A stretch of 64,000 bases of DNA from Candidatus Binatia bacterium. GTDB taxonomy: Bacteria; Desulfobacterota_B; Binatia; UBA9968; JAJDTQ01. The stretch's first letter is position 1. Each line of letters begins with the position of its first letter. The stretch covers positions 6,226 through 70,225 of the forward strand of contig JAJDTQ010000143.1 of assembly GCA_022827045.1 (NCBI GenBank). The letters run 5' to 3'. Made by a program: the position numbers and the translations under genes. This document shows, in pieces, positions 42,559 through 51,130 of this stretch. The notes under the pieces are model-generated. The model was not told the origin of the DNA. It ran no database searches and saw only the letters and a program-made list of their open reading frames with translations.

Positions 42559-44748
42559 GTGCGACTGATCCGAATGAGCGCGTCCGTGGGCTGGTTGCTC
42601 GCAGGATGCGGCGTCACGGTCTCCGGGGTCTCTCTCTTCTTTCTGCTCTCGGTAGAAGTGGGGATCGCGCTCATCCTGCTCGGCGCCGGTGCGTTCGGTT
42701 TCGCGGCGGGCCTCGTGCGATCCTCAGCCGTTGACCGAGGGCTCGTCGCGGAGGTCGAGCGGCACATTGATGAGTTGCGTGAGCGCGACCTGAGAGAGGT
42801 TGAGACGCGTTGGCTCGCAGAGGGCGTGTCGCCGGTGGAGCAGGCCTGGAGCGTGCTCCACCGGTCGCACGGCCCCGAAGCGGACGGGCCGCCGTCGGAG
42901 CTGGACGCTCAACTCGGGAGAATGATCCAGGCCCGCTGCGACCGCGTCTGGGACGGCATCCGCGACCGGCGCTACGTGAAGCAAGGGGACGGAGAGATCA
43001 AGGGCATCGACGGCCGCGCCATTTTCGAGGAACTGCGCGACGGTGTGAAGGAAGTCGCCCGGCTGTACGGGAAGGATGCCGAGAAGGCGGAACTCGATGC
43101 GCGCATCGGCGACATCGCGTTGGCCGCACGGTCTGTGATCGGCGACCTCCTCCAGGTGGCGCAGCAGGTGCCGGTCGTCAACGTCACGGGGTGGAGCGTA
43201 AGGGAAGTCGTGGTGTGGCTCGAACGGGTGCAGAAGGTTCGCCACGTCTACCGGATGTACACCCCTTGGCAGCATTATGTGCGCGGTGCGACGCTGGCCG
43301 CTCGCGTTGCCCTCGGTGCGAATCCGGTTACACTGGTGGCGTCGGTTCTCGCCTCGGAGGCATTTTCGCGAGTCGGCAAACACGTCGCTAAAACGTACGC
43401 CGAGGCTTGGCTGAAGGAACTCCTGGAAGGTTCCGTCGCGCTGGTCTATCTGCACGTGGCGGGCGCATACGATCCGCGCCGCACGTATCGGAGCGCCGAC
43501 TGGTTGGGGCTCGTCGAGGCGCTTCGCATTCACAATCTGGTCCCGGGCATCGACCATAACCGCAAGCTCCTGCTGGACCGCATTCTGCGCGCGCAGATTC
43601 CGGACGAATTCGCCAAGTTGACGCTGCTGCGCGCGCTTGCCGACGACGGTGAACCGGACTCCATCCTGACGCCGCCCATCGACTTCGCGTCCCTGCGCCC
43701 CGCGCAACGCCAGGCGATTGCCGAGTGTCTCGGCGCGATCCTGCGGGACATGCGTGGATTGAATGAGCCGAAGGCCAGCCAGGCGATAGAGGAAACGGAG
43801 AAGGCGCTGTCGATAGGTCTTCAGGTTGATCTCGTCGATGCCGGCAGCCGCGAGGAGATACGCATCGAGGAGGGATTCATTCAGCTCGCGATGCTTGCCC
43901 GCGACTGGTGTCGACTCGACGTCGGGGAAGCACGGCAGGCGATCGAAGGCAGCGCGTTCGCCGTGGCGGCGCGCAAGCGTATCGGTGATGCCGGCGTGAA
44001 ACGCGCGCTGCTGGAGAAGGCGATGCCGATCGTCTTCGACGATGGCGACCCCGAATCCGGCCGCATTGGGGTAAGTGAGCAACGCTTGATCGAGCCGCCA
44101 CGCGATCTGGTCGGAGCCCCCTTGGCTGAACCACTGATCGCGTCCTTCGTCGATCTACTGGCGGCGAAGGCCGCGGCGGACTGGCCGGTCGAACACGACC
44201 ATATGGTGCTGTTCAATGCTTCGGTGCTGCTCCCGGAGCGCAAGCAGGTCACTGCGCTCTGGTCGGGATACCTGAAGGCGGTGGAGTCGCGGCTGCGTGA
44301 TCGCTTGGAGCACGGGAGGCTGTCGACCATCCCGCCAAGGTCGGCGCCGGCTATCCTGCGGCAGATCGGCGACCGGGAACACCCCGCGCCGGCAGGCCGC
44401 GTGGCTACTTCGGACGTTCGTACCCCGGCCGTCGCGGTGTTCGCGGCGTCTTCCGGCAACGCGCGGGCGCGCTGGGTGCTCCTGTTTGCCGACCGCGTCG
44501 TTGTAGGGGAGGTTCCGAAGGAGGAGCTCTCACTCGACGACGGCGAGTCGAGAACCTACCTGAAAGACGAGGTTCGTTTCAGCCGTTTGTCACGCCCGCT
44601 GGCGGATGCCCTCGTTATCCATTGCGGTGACGGCCGGCGTCTGATCGTCGACGGTTCCGTGACGGGCAGCTTCGCCGGTTACTTCGGTCCCGTGCTTGAA
44701 TCGCTGGGTCTCGATGAGGTTGCCCTCGAGGGCGTAGAGAACTCCTAA
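42559..44748 (+). CDS. large hypothetical protein with two N-terminal membrane helices
   Basis: A 729-residue protein of no family I recognise. Two hydrophobic segments at roughly residues 9-30 and 33-52 anchor it, leaving about 670 residues in the cytoplasm. Stretches of interest are LDARIGDIALAARSVIGDLL (helical, about residue 160), WQHYVRGATLAARVALG, KHVAKTYAEAWLKELLEGSV, and, near the end, PAVAVFAASSGNARARWVLL with a C-terminal beta-rich domain. The start GTG 42559 has AAGGA eight bases upstream; upstream codons fall in a dispersed repeat. No Walker motif or catalytic triad was seen. Neighbours (a dehydrogenase and DAHP synthase) give no functional clue, so it could be a membrane-linked scaffold or a defence protein. 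Confidence 0.65.
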   Translation: MRLIRMSASVGWLLAGCGVTVSGVSLFFLLSVEVGIALILLGAGAFGFAAGLVRSSAVDRGLVAEVERHIDELRERDLREVETRWLAEGVSPVEQAWSVLHRSHGPEADGPPSELDAQLGRMIQARCDRVWDGIRDRRYVKQGDGEIKGIDGRAIFEELRDGVKEVARLYGKDAEKAELDARIGDIALAARSVIGDLLQVAQQVPVVNVTGWSVREVVVWLERVQKVRHVYRMYTPWQHYVRGATLAARVALGANPVTLVASVLASEAFSRVGKHVAKTYAEAWLKELLEGSVALVYLHVAGAYDPRRTYRSADWLGLVEALRIHNLVPGIDHNRKLLLDRILRAQIPDEFAKLTLLRALADDGEPDSILTPPIDFASLRPAQRQAIAECLGAILRDMRGLNEPKASQAIEETEKALSIGLQVDLVDAGSREEIRIEEGFIQLAMLARDWCRLDVGEARQAIEGSAFAVAARKRIGDAGVKRALLEKAMPIVFDDGDPESGRIGVSEQRLIEPPRDLVGAPLAEPLIASFVDLLAAKAAADWPVEHDHMVLFNASVLLPERKQVTALWSGYLKAVESRLRDRLEHGRLSTIPPRSAPAILRQIGDREHPAPAGRVATSDVRTPAVAVFAASSGNARARWVLLFADRVVVGEVPKEELSLDDGESRTYLKDEVRFSRLSRPLADALVIHCGDGRRLIVDGSVTGSFAGYFGPVLESLGLDEVALEGVENS

Positions 44749-44774
44749 GATTGCAACCCACAGATTCGGCCGGT

Positions 44775-45833
44775 TCAGGAGCGCCGCTGCGCCGAGGCCT
44801 GGGCCAGATCTTCCAGCATGGGGACGGTGGTTTCCCAGTCGATGCAGGCGTCGGTGACGCTCTGGCCGTAGGTAAGAGGCGTGTCGGGCTTGATGTCCTG
44901 GCGCCCCGCCACCAGGTGGCTCTCCATCATGACACCGCAGATGTTGTCCGAACCGGAGGCTACTTGCTCGCAGACGTCGATGCAGACTTGGGGTTGGCGC
45001 GTGTAGTCTTTCTGGCTGTTGCCGTGGCTGCAGTCGACGAGCACGCGATGCGGAAGGTTGGCGTCGTGGAGCGTCTGCGCGGTTTCGTCCACCACGGTGC
45101 GGTCGAAGTTGCAGCCGCCGTTGGAACCTCTAAGGATGACGTGGCAGCTCTCGTTTCCCGATGTCGAGATCACCGCGGCGATACCCTGATGGGTGACGCC
45201 GAGGAAATGGTGTGGGTGTCGCGCGGCGCGCACGCCGTCGATGGCGATTTGGATCGAGCCGCCGGTGCCGTTCTTGAACCCGACGGGCATGGACAGTCCG
45301 GAGGCCAGTTCCCGGTGCACCTGGCTCTCGGCCGTGCGCGCGCCGATGGCGCCCCATGAGACCAGGTCGGCAGTGAACTGCGGAGTGATGGTGTCCAGGA
45401 ACTCGGACCCCGCGGGCAGGCCCATGTTGGCCAGCTCCAGTAGCAGGCCCCGCGCGAGCCGCAGCCCCTTGTTGATGTTGAACCCGCCGTCGAGGTCTGG
45501 GTCGTTGATCAGGCCCTTCCAGCCGACGGTCGTGCGTGGCTTCTCGAAGTAGACGCGCATGATGATCAGCAGGTCCTCGGCCAGGCGGTCGGCTTCCTTT
45601 TTCAAGCGGCTGGCGTAGTCGAGGGCCGCGTCTGAATCGTGAATGGAGCACGGGCCGGAGATCACCAGCAGCCGTCGGTCGCGGCCTTCCAGTATCGCCT
45701 CGATCTCTTGGCGCGCCTTGGTGACCGTGGCGGTGGCCTGCTCGGTAATCGGCAATTCTTCGTTCACCAGGATCATCGGCGGCAACAGCGGGCGCAAGGT
45801 TTCGATTCTCAGGTCGTCGGTGGTTTGGCTCAT
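44775..45833 (-). CDS. aroG: 3-deoxy-7-phosphoheptulonate synthase (class I DAHP synthase)
   Basis: First step of the shikimate pathway: phosphoenolpyruvate plus erythrose 4-phosphate to DAHP. The 352-residue AroF/G/H-type enzyme shows LLVISGPCSIHD, MRVYFEKPRTTVGWKG, GFKNGTGGSIQIA, and DCSHGNSQKDYTRQ. It is the pathway's entry enzyme, while aroC, aroK, aroB and aroQ lie at 58.4-61.7 kb. Feedback type (Phe, Tyr or Trp) cannot be told from sequence alone. It points away from mnmE, with about 158 bases between. Confidence 0.95.
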   Translation of the reverse strand: MSQTTDDLRIETLRPLLPPMILVNEELPITEQATATVTKARQEIEAILEGRDRRLLVISGPCSIHDSDAALDYASRLKKEADRLAEDLLIIMRVYFEKPRTTVGWKGLINDPDLDGGFNINKGLRLARGLLLELANMGLPAGSEFLDTITPQFTADLVSWGAIGARTAESQVHRELASGLSMPVGFKNGTGGSIQIAIDGVRAARHPHHFLGVTHQGIAAVISTSGNESCHVILRGSNGGCNFDRTVVDETAQTLHDANLPHRVLVDCSHGNSQKDYTRQPQVCIDVCEQVASGSDNICGVMMESHLVAGRQDIKPDTPLTYGQSVTDACIDWETTVPMLEDLAQASAQRRS

Positions 45834-45945
45834 GGCATTCCTATCCGAATCGGGTATTTAACACAGTTTTCCACAGGAGGCGAATACGCTCCTTGACGAC
45901 CGTTCGAGGTTGGCCGGGCCGGACGCAAGACGCGGACGGATAGGA

Positions 45946-45951
45946 TATAAT
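45946..45951 (+). promoter_or_regulatory. TATAAT -10 element upstream of mnmE
   Basis: A perfect TATAAT lies 40 bases before the mnmE ATG, in the short gap shared with the divergent aroG. The -35 candidate around 45923 (ACGCAA) is poor, so only the -10 match is strong. Confidence 0.3.
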
Positions 45952-45991
45952 GGCCGTCAACGGGCGACGACACGGTCGAGGCCGAGGACAC

Positions 45992-47359
45992 ATGTACCAG
46001 GCAGACACGATAGCGGCGGTCGCGACGCCCCCGGGTGAAGGGGGTGTGGCCGTGGTGCGATTGAGCGGTCCCGATGCCAGGCGAATCGGCACGGAGATCC
46101 TCTCCCGCGGGGACGTCGACTGGGAATCGCACCGGTTGTACTACGGGAAGGTCTGCGATCCCGATGGCGGGTCGGTGGTTGACGAGGTCATGTTCGCCTT
46201 CCTGCAGGAACCCAGGAGCTACACGGGTGAGGATACCGTGGAGATCCACTGCCACGGAGGTCCCGTCGTCGTGCGTCAGGTGCTCGGTCTGGCGCTTGCA
46301 TGTGGCGCCCGGCACGCGGAACCTGGCGAGTTCACCAAGAGAGCGTTTTTGAATGGGCGGTTGGATTTGGCTCAAGCCGAGGCGGTGCTGGATCTGATCC
46401 GGTCGCGCACGGACAAGGCCGCCGGTGTGGCGTTGGGCCAGATGGAAGGCGGGTTGTCGCAGGAGGTCCAGGGGTTGCGGGAAGAGTTGGTGGATACTCT
46501 GGTGCAAGTGGAGGCCGCCATCGACTTTCCGGAGGAAGAGATCGAGCTGCTCCAGCGTCAGGAGTTGAGCCGCAAGGTCGCCGGCGTCGTTGACCGGATC
46601 TCCGCTCTCGTGGACAGCTACGAATGGGGGCGCCTGATTCGCGAGGGCGTGCGCGTGTGCATCGTCGGGCGGCCGAATGTCGGCAAATCGAGCCTGTTGA
46701 ACGCGCTGCTCGGTGTGGATCGGGCGATTGTCACGGCGACCCCCGGGACTACCCGGGACTTCATCGAGGAAACCATGAACCTCAACGGTTTGCCCGTGGT
46801 GCTGTGGGACACCGCCGGCATCAGGGACAGGACCGAAGGCGTGGAGCAAATCGGCATCGACGTAACGCTCAAGAGGCTGGAGGAGAGCCAGGGGTGCATG
46901 CTGGTGGTCGATGGCTCCTCGCCGCTTGCCGCGGAAGACCTGGATGTGATTGAGAGGGTTCGCGAAAGGCCGGGGCTGGTGGTCATCAACAAGTCCGATC
47001 TGCCGCGGAAGCTCGACGGGTCGACCGTTTCAAGGCACTTGACCGATCTACGGCAGGTTGAGGTCTCCGCACTGACCGGGCAGGGGCTGGGCATGTTGAA
47101 GGACGCCCTCCGTGAGTGCTTTCTGGATTCCGCGGAAGAGCCGGAGGTGGTCGTCACCAATGTTCGCCACAAGGCTGCCCTGGAGCGGGCTCGGGCCAGC
47201 CTGGTGGAGGTTCATCACGCCGTCGATCAGGGTATGCCACCGGATATCGTCGCCGTGGACTTGCAGGAGGCCCGTGACAGCCTGGAAGAGATAATCGGCA
47301 CCGTGACCAACGACGACATTCTGGATCGGATTTTTTCCCAGTTCTGCATCGGGAAGTAA
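45992..47359 (+). CDS. mnmE: tRNA modification GTPase MnmE
   Basis: With MnmG, adds a carboxymethylaminomethyl (or related) group to U34 of tRNAs. The 455-residue protein starts MYQADTIAAVATPPGEGG with the formyl-THF-binding N-terminal domain, carries the G domain with the P-loop GRPNVGKSSLLNALLG and GTTRDFIEE, DTAGIRD, NKSD, and ends with the required FCIGK Cys motif. ATG 45992 is preferred over an ATG 42 bases earlier, where the reading is low complexity. First gene of the mnmE-mnmG-rsmG-parAB series. Confidence 0.96.
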   Translation: MYQADTIAAVATPPGEGGVAVVRLSGPDARRIGTEILSRGDVDWESHRLYYGKVCDPDGGSVVDEVMFAFLQEPRSYTGEDTVEIHCHGGPVVVRQVLGLALACGARHAEPGEFTKRAFLNGRLDLAQAEAVLDLIRSRTDKAAGVALGQMEGGLSQEVQGLREELVDTLVQVEAAIDFPEEEIELLQRQELSRKVAGVVDRISALVDSYEWGRLIREGVRVCIVGRPNVGKSSLLNALLGVDRAIVTATPGTTRDFIEETMNLNGLPVVLWDTAGIRDRTEGVEQIGIDVTLKRLEESQGCMLVVDGSSPLAAEDLDVIERVRERPGLVVINKSDLPRKLDGSTVSRHLTDLRQVEVSALTGQGLGMLKDALRECFLDSAEEPEVVVTNVRHKAALERARASLVEVHHAVDQGMPPDIVAVDLQEARDSLEEIIGTVTNDDILDRIFSQFCIGK

Positions 47360-47421
47360 GGAGACGGCAACCATCTTATTCGGCGTGGCGCATGGAGGTT
47401 CGCCGGGAAATTTGGCACAAT

Positions 47422-47586
47422 CCAGTGTCCTGTCCCACGTAATACTCTACCAAGGTGCGCAGGATTTCTTGTTGTCGGCAAGGCGCGATGACGAGCAGTG
47501 GCAGGCACCACGCGAGGAAGAGCAACGTAGCCGACGACAAGAAAGACCAGCAGATTGGTAGAGTATTGCGTGGGACAGGACACTGG
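47422..47586. mobile_element. 165-bp MITE-like palindromic element
   Basis: Terminal inverted repeats of 32 bases, CCAGTGTCCTGTCCCACGTA at the left (47422) and its reverse complement at the right ending at 47586, match at 31 of 32 positions. Inside are further complementary arms (TTCTTGTTGTCGGC and GCCGACGACAAGAA, 13 of 14). There is no coding frame. The element fills most of the mnmE-mnmG gap, so it might also be transcribed and form a long RNA hairpin. Its ends resemble the hairpin at 2833-2872. Confidence 0.75.
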
Positions 47587-47610
47587 TCCTGATTGGAAAG
47601 TCAGAGAAGG

Positions 47611-49509
47611 ATGTTTCACGTGAAACAGTCGGACATACGGAAAGGGAAGGTCTACGACATCATCGTTGTCGGGGCCGGGCACGCGGGCATCGAAGCCTCT
47701 TTGGCGGCCGCCCGCATGGGTTTCGAGACGTTGATGCTTACGCTGAACCTCGATCACATCGGTCAGATGTCGTGCAATCCGGCCATTGGCGGCATCGGGA
47801 AAGGGCATCTGGTCAAGGAGATCGACGCCCTTGGCGGCGAGATGGCCCGGGCCATCGACGAGACCGGGATCCAGTTTCGCATGTTGAATACGAAGAAGGG
47901 TCCGGCCGTCAGGGCGTCTCGGGCTCAGGCGGACAAGGCGCTTTACCGTCAGCGGATGAAGAAGGTGGTGGAGAATTGCGAGAATCTGACCCTCAAGCAG
48001 GGTAGTGTTGAAGCGCTCGTGTGCCGTGACGGCCGGGTCATGGGTGTCGAAACCCAGATCGGGGAAGTATTCGAGGCGAAAAAGACCATTCTGACGACCG
48101 GGACGTTTCTCCAGGGCGTCATCCACGTGGGCGACCGCAATTTCTCCGCCGGCCGCGCCGGGGATTTCGCGGCCCAGGGCCTGAGCGGCTCGTTGAGCGC
48201 ACTGGGCCTTCGGTTGGGCCGCCTGAAGACCGGGACGTGTCCGCGGTTGAACGCCCATACCATTGATTATTCGAGGCTTTCGGTTCAGTACGGCGATGAG
48301 AACCCGATCCCGTTCTCATTCGGAACGGCGCGAATCGAACAGCGGCAGATCCCCTGTCACATCACCTATACGAACCCCGGGACCCACGAGATCATTCAGG
48401 CGGCCATTCACCGCTCGCCCATGTACTCCGGGGTCATCAAGAGCCGCGGTCCCCGCTATTGTCCGTCCATCGAGGACAAGGTGGTGCGGTTCGCGGACAA
48501 GCAGCGGCACCAGATTTTTCTCGAGCCCGAGGGATACGACACGGTCGAGGTCTACCCCAACGGCATCTCCACGAGTCTGCCGCTCGATGTCCAGGTTGAC
48601 CTCGTTCACAGCATCGAAGGTCTGGAAGAAGCCGAGATTATGAGGCCCGGCTACGCCATCGAGTATGACTACGTGGAGCCGACGCAGCTCAAGTCGACGC
48701 TGGAGACGAAGGCCATCGACGGTCTCTACTTGGCCGGCCAGATCAACGGAACGACGGGATATGAAGAGGCCGCGAGCCAGGGCCTTATGGCCGCCATCAA
48801 TGCGGTCCTGAGCATCCGCGGGGAAGAGCCCCTCGTCCTGTCCCGGGACCAGGCATACATCGGCGTATTGATTGATGATTTGGTAACCAAGGGAACGGAC
48901 GGCGAGCCCTACCGGATGTTTACGTCCCGCGCCGAGTACCGCTTGCTGCTGCGGGAGGACAACGCCGATCTACGCCTCACGGAACTGGGCTACCGGATAG
49001 GCCTCGCTACTCCGGAAGCCCATGCGCGGACCGCCGAGAAGCAGGATCGGATCAACGAGCTCGCCGAAAAATTCGAGAACACGCGCATCAATCCGTCGCG
49101 ATCGGTCCAAGCCCGGCTCGACGCCATGAAGACCGCGGCTATCCGGAACATCACATCCCTGGCCCAACTGCTGCGGCGTCCCGAGATAGCATTCGGGGAT
49201 TTGGCGGTTTTCTGTCCCGAGTTGGCCGATGTGCCGGCCGACGTGGCCTTGCAGGCGGAGGTGTCGGTCAAGTACAGCGGCTACGTGGAGCGGCAGGCCC
49301 AGGGTCTCAAGCGCTTCCAGAAAATGGAGAACGTATCACTCCCCGACGACCTGGACTACGGCAAGATCAACGGACTTTCCCGTGAAATAAAGGAAAAGTT
49401 GACCCATGTGCGGCCGCGGTCGCTGGGGCAAGCCTACAGGATTTCGGGCGTGACGCCGGCCGCCATCTCGGTGCTTTCCCTTTACGTGTACAAGATGAAG
49501 GCGGGCTGA
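47611..49509 (+). CDS. mnmG: tRNA uridine 5-carboxymethylaminomethyl modification enzyme MnmG
   Basis: FAD- and NADH-dependent partner of MnmE. The 632-residue protein has the dinucleotide motif GAGHAG at residues 21-26 after VYDIIVV, the FAD-binding segment [31 protein letters not shown] and [12 protein letters not shown]. The start ATG 47611 lies within the parS palindrome, so N-terminal MFHVKQ comes from it. TTG 47593 is an alternative start, with most of the upstream sequence being the end of the MITE-like element. A weak 7-bp hairpin overlaps its stop codon. Confidence 0.95.
   Translation: MFHVKQSDIRKGKVYDIIVVGAGHAGIEASLAAARMGFETLMLTLNLDHIGQMSCNPAIGGIGKGHLVKEIDALGGEMARAIDETGIQFRMLNTKKGPAVRASRAQADKALYRQRMKKVVENCENLTLKQGSVEALVCRDGRVMGVETQIGEVFEAKKTILTTGTFLQGVIHVGDRNFSAGRAGDFAAQGLSGSLSALGLRLGRLKTGTCPRLNAHTIDYSRLSVQYGDENPIPFSFGTARIEQRQIPCHITYTNPGTHEIIQAAIHRSPMYSGVIKSRGPRYCPSIEDKVVRFADKQRHQIFLEPEGYDTVEVYPNGISTSLPLDVQVDLVHSIEGLEEAEIMRPGYAIEYDYVEPTQLKSTLETKAIDGLYLAGQINGTTGYEEAASQGLMAAINAVLSIRGEEPLVLSRDQAYIGVLIDDLVTKGTDGEPYRMFTSRAEYRLLLREDNADLRLTELGYRIGLATPEAHARTAEKQDRINELAEKFENTRINPSRSVQARLDAMKTAAIRNITSLAQLLRRPEIAFGDLAVFCPELADVPADVALQAEVSVKYSGYVERQAQGLKRFQKMENVSLPDDLDYGKINGLSREIKEKLTHVRPRSLGQAYRISGVTPAAISVLSLYVYKMKAG
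47612..47627. promoter_or_regulatory. parS centromere site in the start of mnmG
   Basis: TGTTTCACGTGAAACA, a perfect 16-bp palindrome identical to the parS consensus bound by ParB. It begins one base after the A of the mnmG start codon (ATG TTT CAC GTG AAA CA), so it dictates the N-terminus MFHVK. The second site is at 50252. Confidence 0.95.
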
Positions 49510-49552
49510 GGTTACGGGCCCGCCTTCGTGCAGGTTTCCCGGAAGGTGCCAC

Positions 49553-50206
49553 ACGGACACTAAGAACGAGCAACTCCTCATCGCCGGCGCCAGGGCTTTT
49601 GGCGTCAAGCTCTCCTCATATCAAATAGGCGCCTTCAGCCAGTATCTCGACCTTCTCGCGTTCTGGAACCGGCGCCTGAACCTCACCGCCATCCGGGACC
49701 CCGAGCTCGTCGTCCGTCGCCACTTTATCGATTCGTTTTCCGTCGTTCCTTTCCTGAGCGGCGAGGGAGGGGTACTGGACGTCGGCAGCGGTGCGGGCTT
49801 TCCGGGTATTCCCATCAAGCTCGCGCTCCCCGGCAAACCCGTCCATCTCGTGGAGCCGCGCCGTAAGCGCGCGAACTTTTTAAGACAAGTGGCCCGGGAG
49901 TTGCGGCTTGCGGACGTGCATGTCATCGAGAAGCGCGTGGAGGATCTGTCCGCGGAACCGTTGCCATCCATGGCGGAGACGGTTACCCGCGGATTTTCGG
50001 ATATTCCCGGGTTTCTGAAGGCCAGTGCGGGTCTTCTGAGTTCGGACGGCATGGCCGTAGTCATGCAAGGACCGAAGGGGATGACCTTATTGGAAGAACT
50101 CCGAGCGTGCATCCGCGGTTATGGACTCACCGAAGGGGACAACAGCCACTTCAAGCTCCCGTTCGGGGGAGAACAAAGGACCGTGCTGACTTTCCGCAAG
50201 ACTTAG
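49553..50206 (+). CDS. rsmG: 16S rRNA (guanine527-N7)-methyltransferase RsmG, non-canonical start
   Basis: Methylates G527 in 16S rRNA. The frame is continuous from 49499 to 50206 and encodes the complete enzyme: NEQLLIAGARAFGVKLSSYQ, FWNRRLNLTAIRDPELVVRR, HFIDS, and the SAM-binding VLDVGSGAGFPGIPIKLALP. No ATG, GTG or TTG precedes this homologous N-terminus; the first GTG is at 49850, after the SAM site. ACG 49553 has GGAAGG (49541-49546) six bases upstream, so I propose an ACG start (TDTKNEQ...) or an assembly error for ATG. The protein is then 217 residues, normal for RsmG. Confidence 0.88.
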   Translation, partial: TDTKNEQLLIAGARAFGVKLSSYQIGAFSQYLDLLAFWNRRLNLTAIRDPELVVRRHFIDSFSVVPFLSGEGGVLDVGSGAGFPGIPIKLALPGKPVHLVEPRRKRANFLRQVARELRLADVHVIEKRVEDLSAEPLPSMAETVTRGFSDIPGFLKASAGLLSSDGMAVVMQGPKGMTLLEELRACIRGYGLTEGDNSHFKLPFGGEQRTVLTFRKT

Positions 50207-50251
50207 CGGTATTTTCAGCGGCCCTGGCCGCGTGTCACAACAGCCGGCTCA

Positions 50252-50267
50252 TGTTTCACGTGAAACA
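50252..50267. promoter_or_regulatory. parS centromere site upstream of parA
   Basis: A second perfect TGTTTCACGTGAAACA, 2640 bases from the first and 81 bases before the parA start. It would be nucleated by ParB and could overlap parA transcription control. Confidence 0.95.
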
Positions 50268-50347
50268 TCGGCCTTCCTTTCCGTGTTCGGAAATGCTAAG
50301 AAACAGTAACGGCATCCATTTCGTAACCTGTTGAAAATAAAAGACTT

Positions 50348-51130
50348 TTGGGCCAAATCATCGCCATAGCCAATCAGAAGGGAGGGGTCGGGAAGACCAC
50401 CACGGCGGTGAATCTCGGCGCGTCCCTGGCCGACGCGGCGAAGAGGACCCTGATCGTGGACATGGACCCGCAGGGCAATAGCACGACCGGCTTCGGGGTC
50501 GACCCGAGGTCTCTGAACAAGAGCATCTACGACGTGATGCTCGAGAACTGTTTTGTTACCGAGGCGCTGTGTGCCACGGAGATGCCCACGCTGTTCCTCT
50601 TGCCCGCCAACCGCGACCTCGTCAGCGCCGAAATTCACATGATCGACATGGAGAACCGCATCGGGCGCTTGAGACAAGCGCTGGAGACGGTGCGGTACCG
50701 GTTCGACTACATCCTGCTGGATTGCCCCCCTTCCCTGGGCCTGCTCACTCTCAATGCGTTGGCGGCGGCCGATTCCCTGCTGGTGCCGCTTCAGTGCGAG
50801 TACTACGCTCTTGAGGGCCTCACCGCGGTGCTGGAGACCATGAATCGTGTCCAGGCCTCCTACAATCAACATCTCAGGTTCGAGGGGGTGGTCCTTTGCA
50901 TGTACGACGGCCGCAGCAATCTCTCCGCCCAGGTGGCTGAAGACGTTCGCGGCCATTTCCCCGAAGCCGTCTTCGAGACCGTCATCCCCCGAAACGTTCG
51001 CCTGAGCGAGAGTCCCAGCCACGGAAGGCCGGCGCTGCTCTACGATGCCCGCTCCACGGGAGCCCAGAGCTACCTCAACCTCGCGGCGGAGTTGATGGGC
51101 CGAAAGGAGTCAAGCCATGCAGAAGAATAG
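50348..51130 (+). CDS. parA: chromosome partitioning ATPase ParA (Soj)
   Basis: Deviant Walker ATPase of 260 residues that moves ParB-parS complexes. GQIIAIANQKGGVGKTTTAV has the deviant P-loop KGGVGKTT at residues 11-18, then the Walker A' VDMDPQGNSTTG and LLDCPPSLGLLTLNAL. The start is TTG 50348 (TTG GGC CAA). Its end overlaps the parB start by 14 bases, typical for a parAB operon. Confidence 0.95.
   Translation: MGQIIAIANQKGGVGKTTTAVNLGASLADAAKRTLIVDMDPQGNSTTGFGVDPRSLNKSIYDVMLENCFVTEALCATEMPTLFLLPANRDLVSAEIHMIDMENRIGRLRQALETVRYRFDYILLDCPPSLGLLTLNALAAADSLLVPLQCEYYALEGLTAVLETMNRVQASYNQHLRFEGVVLCMYDGRSNLSAQVAEDVRGHFPEAVFETVIPRNVRLSESPSHGRPALLYDARSTGAQSYLNLAAELMGRKESSHAEE

Noticed and set aside
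49500..49524. Terminator at the end of mnmG
   Set aside because: A 7-bp stem (GGCGGGC/GCCCGCC) with an 11-base loop overlaps the stop codon and has no T-run; too weak to call.
49850..50206. rsmG as a truncated gene starting at GTG 49850
   Set aside because: The upstream frame is open and encodes the missing N-terminal half, so a start-codon problem explains it better than truncation.
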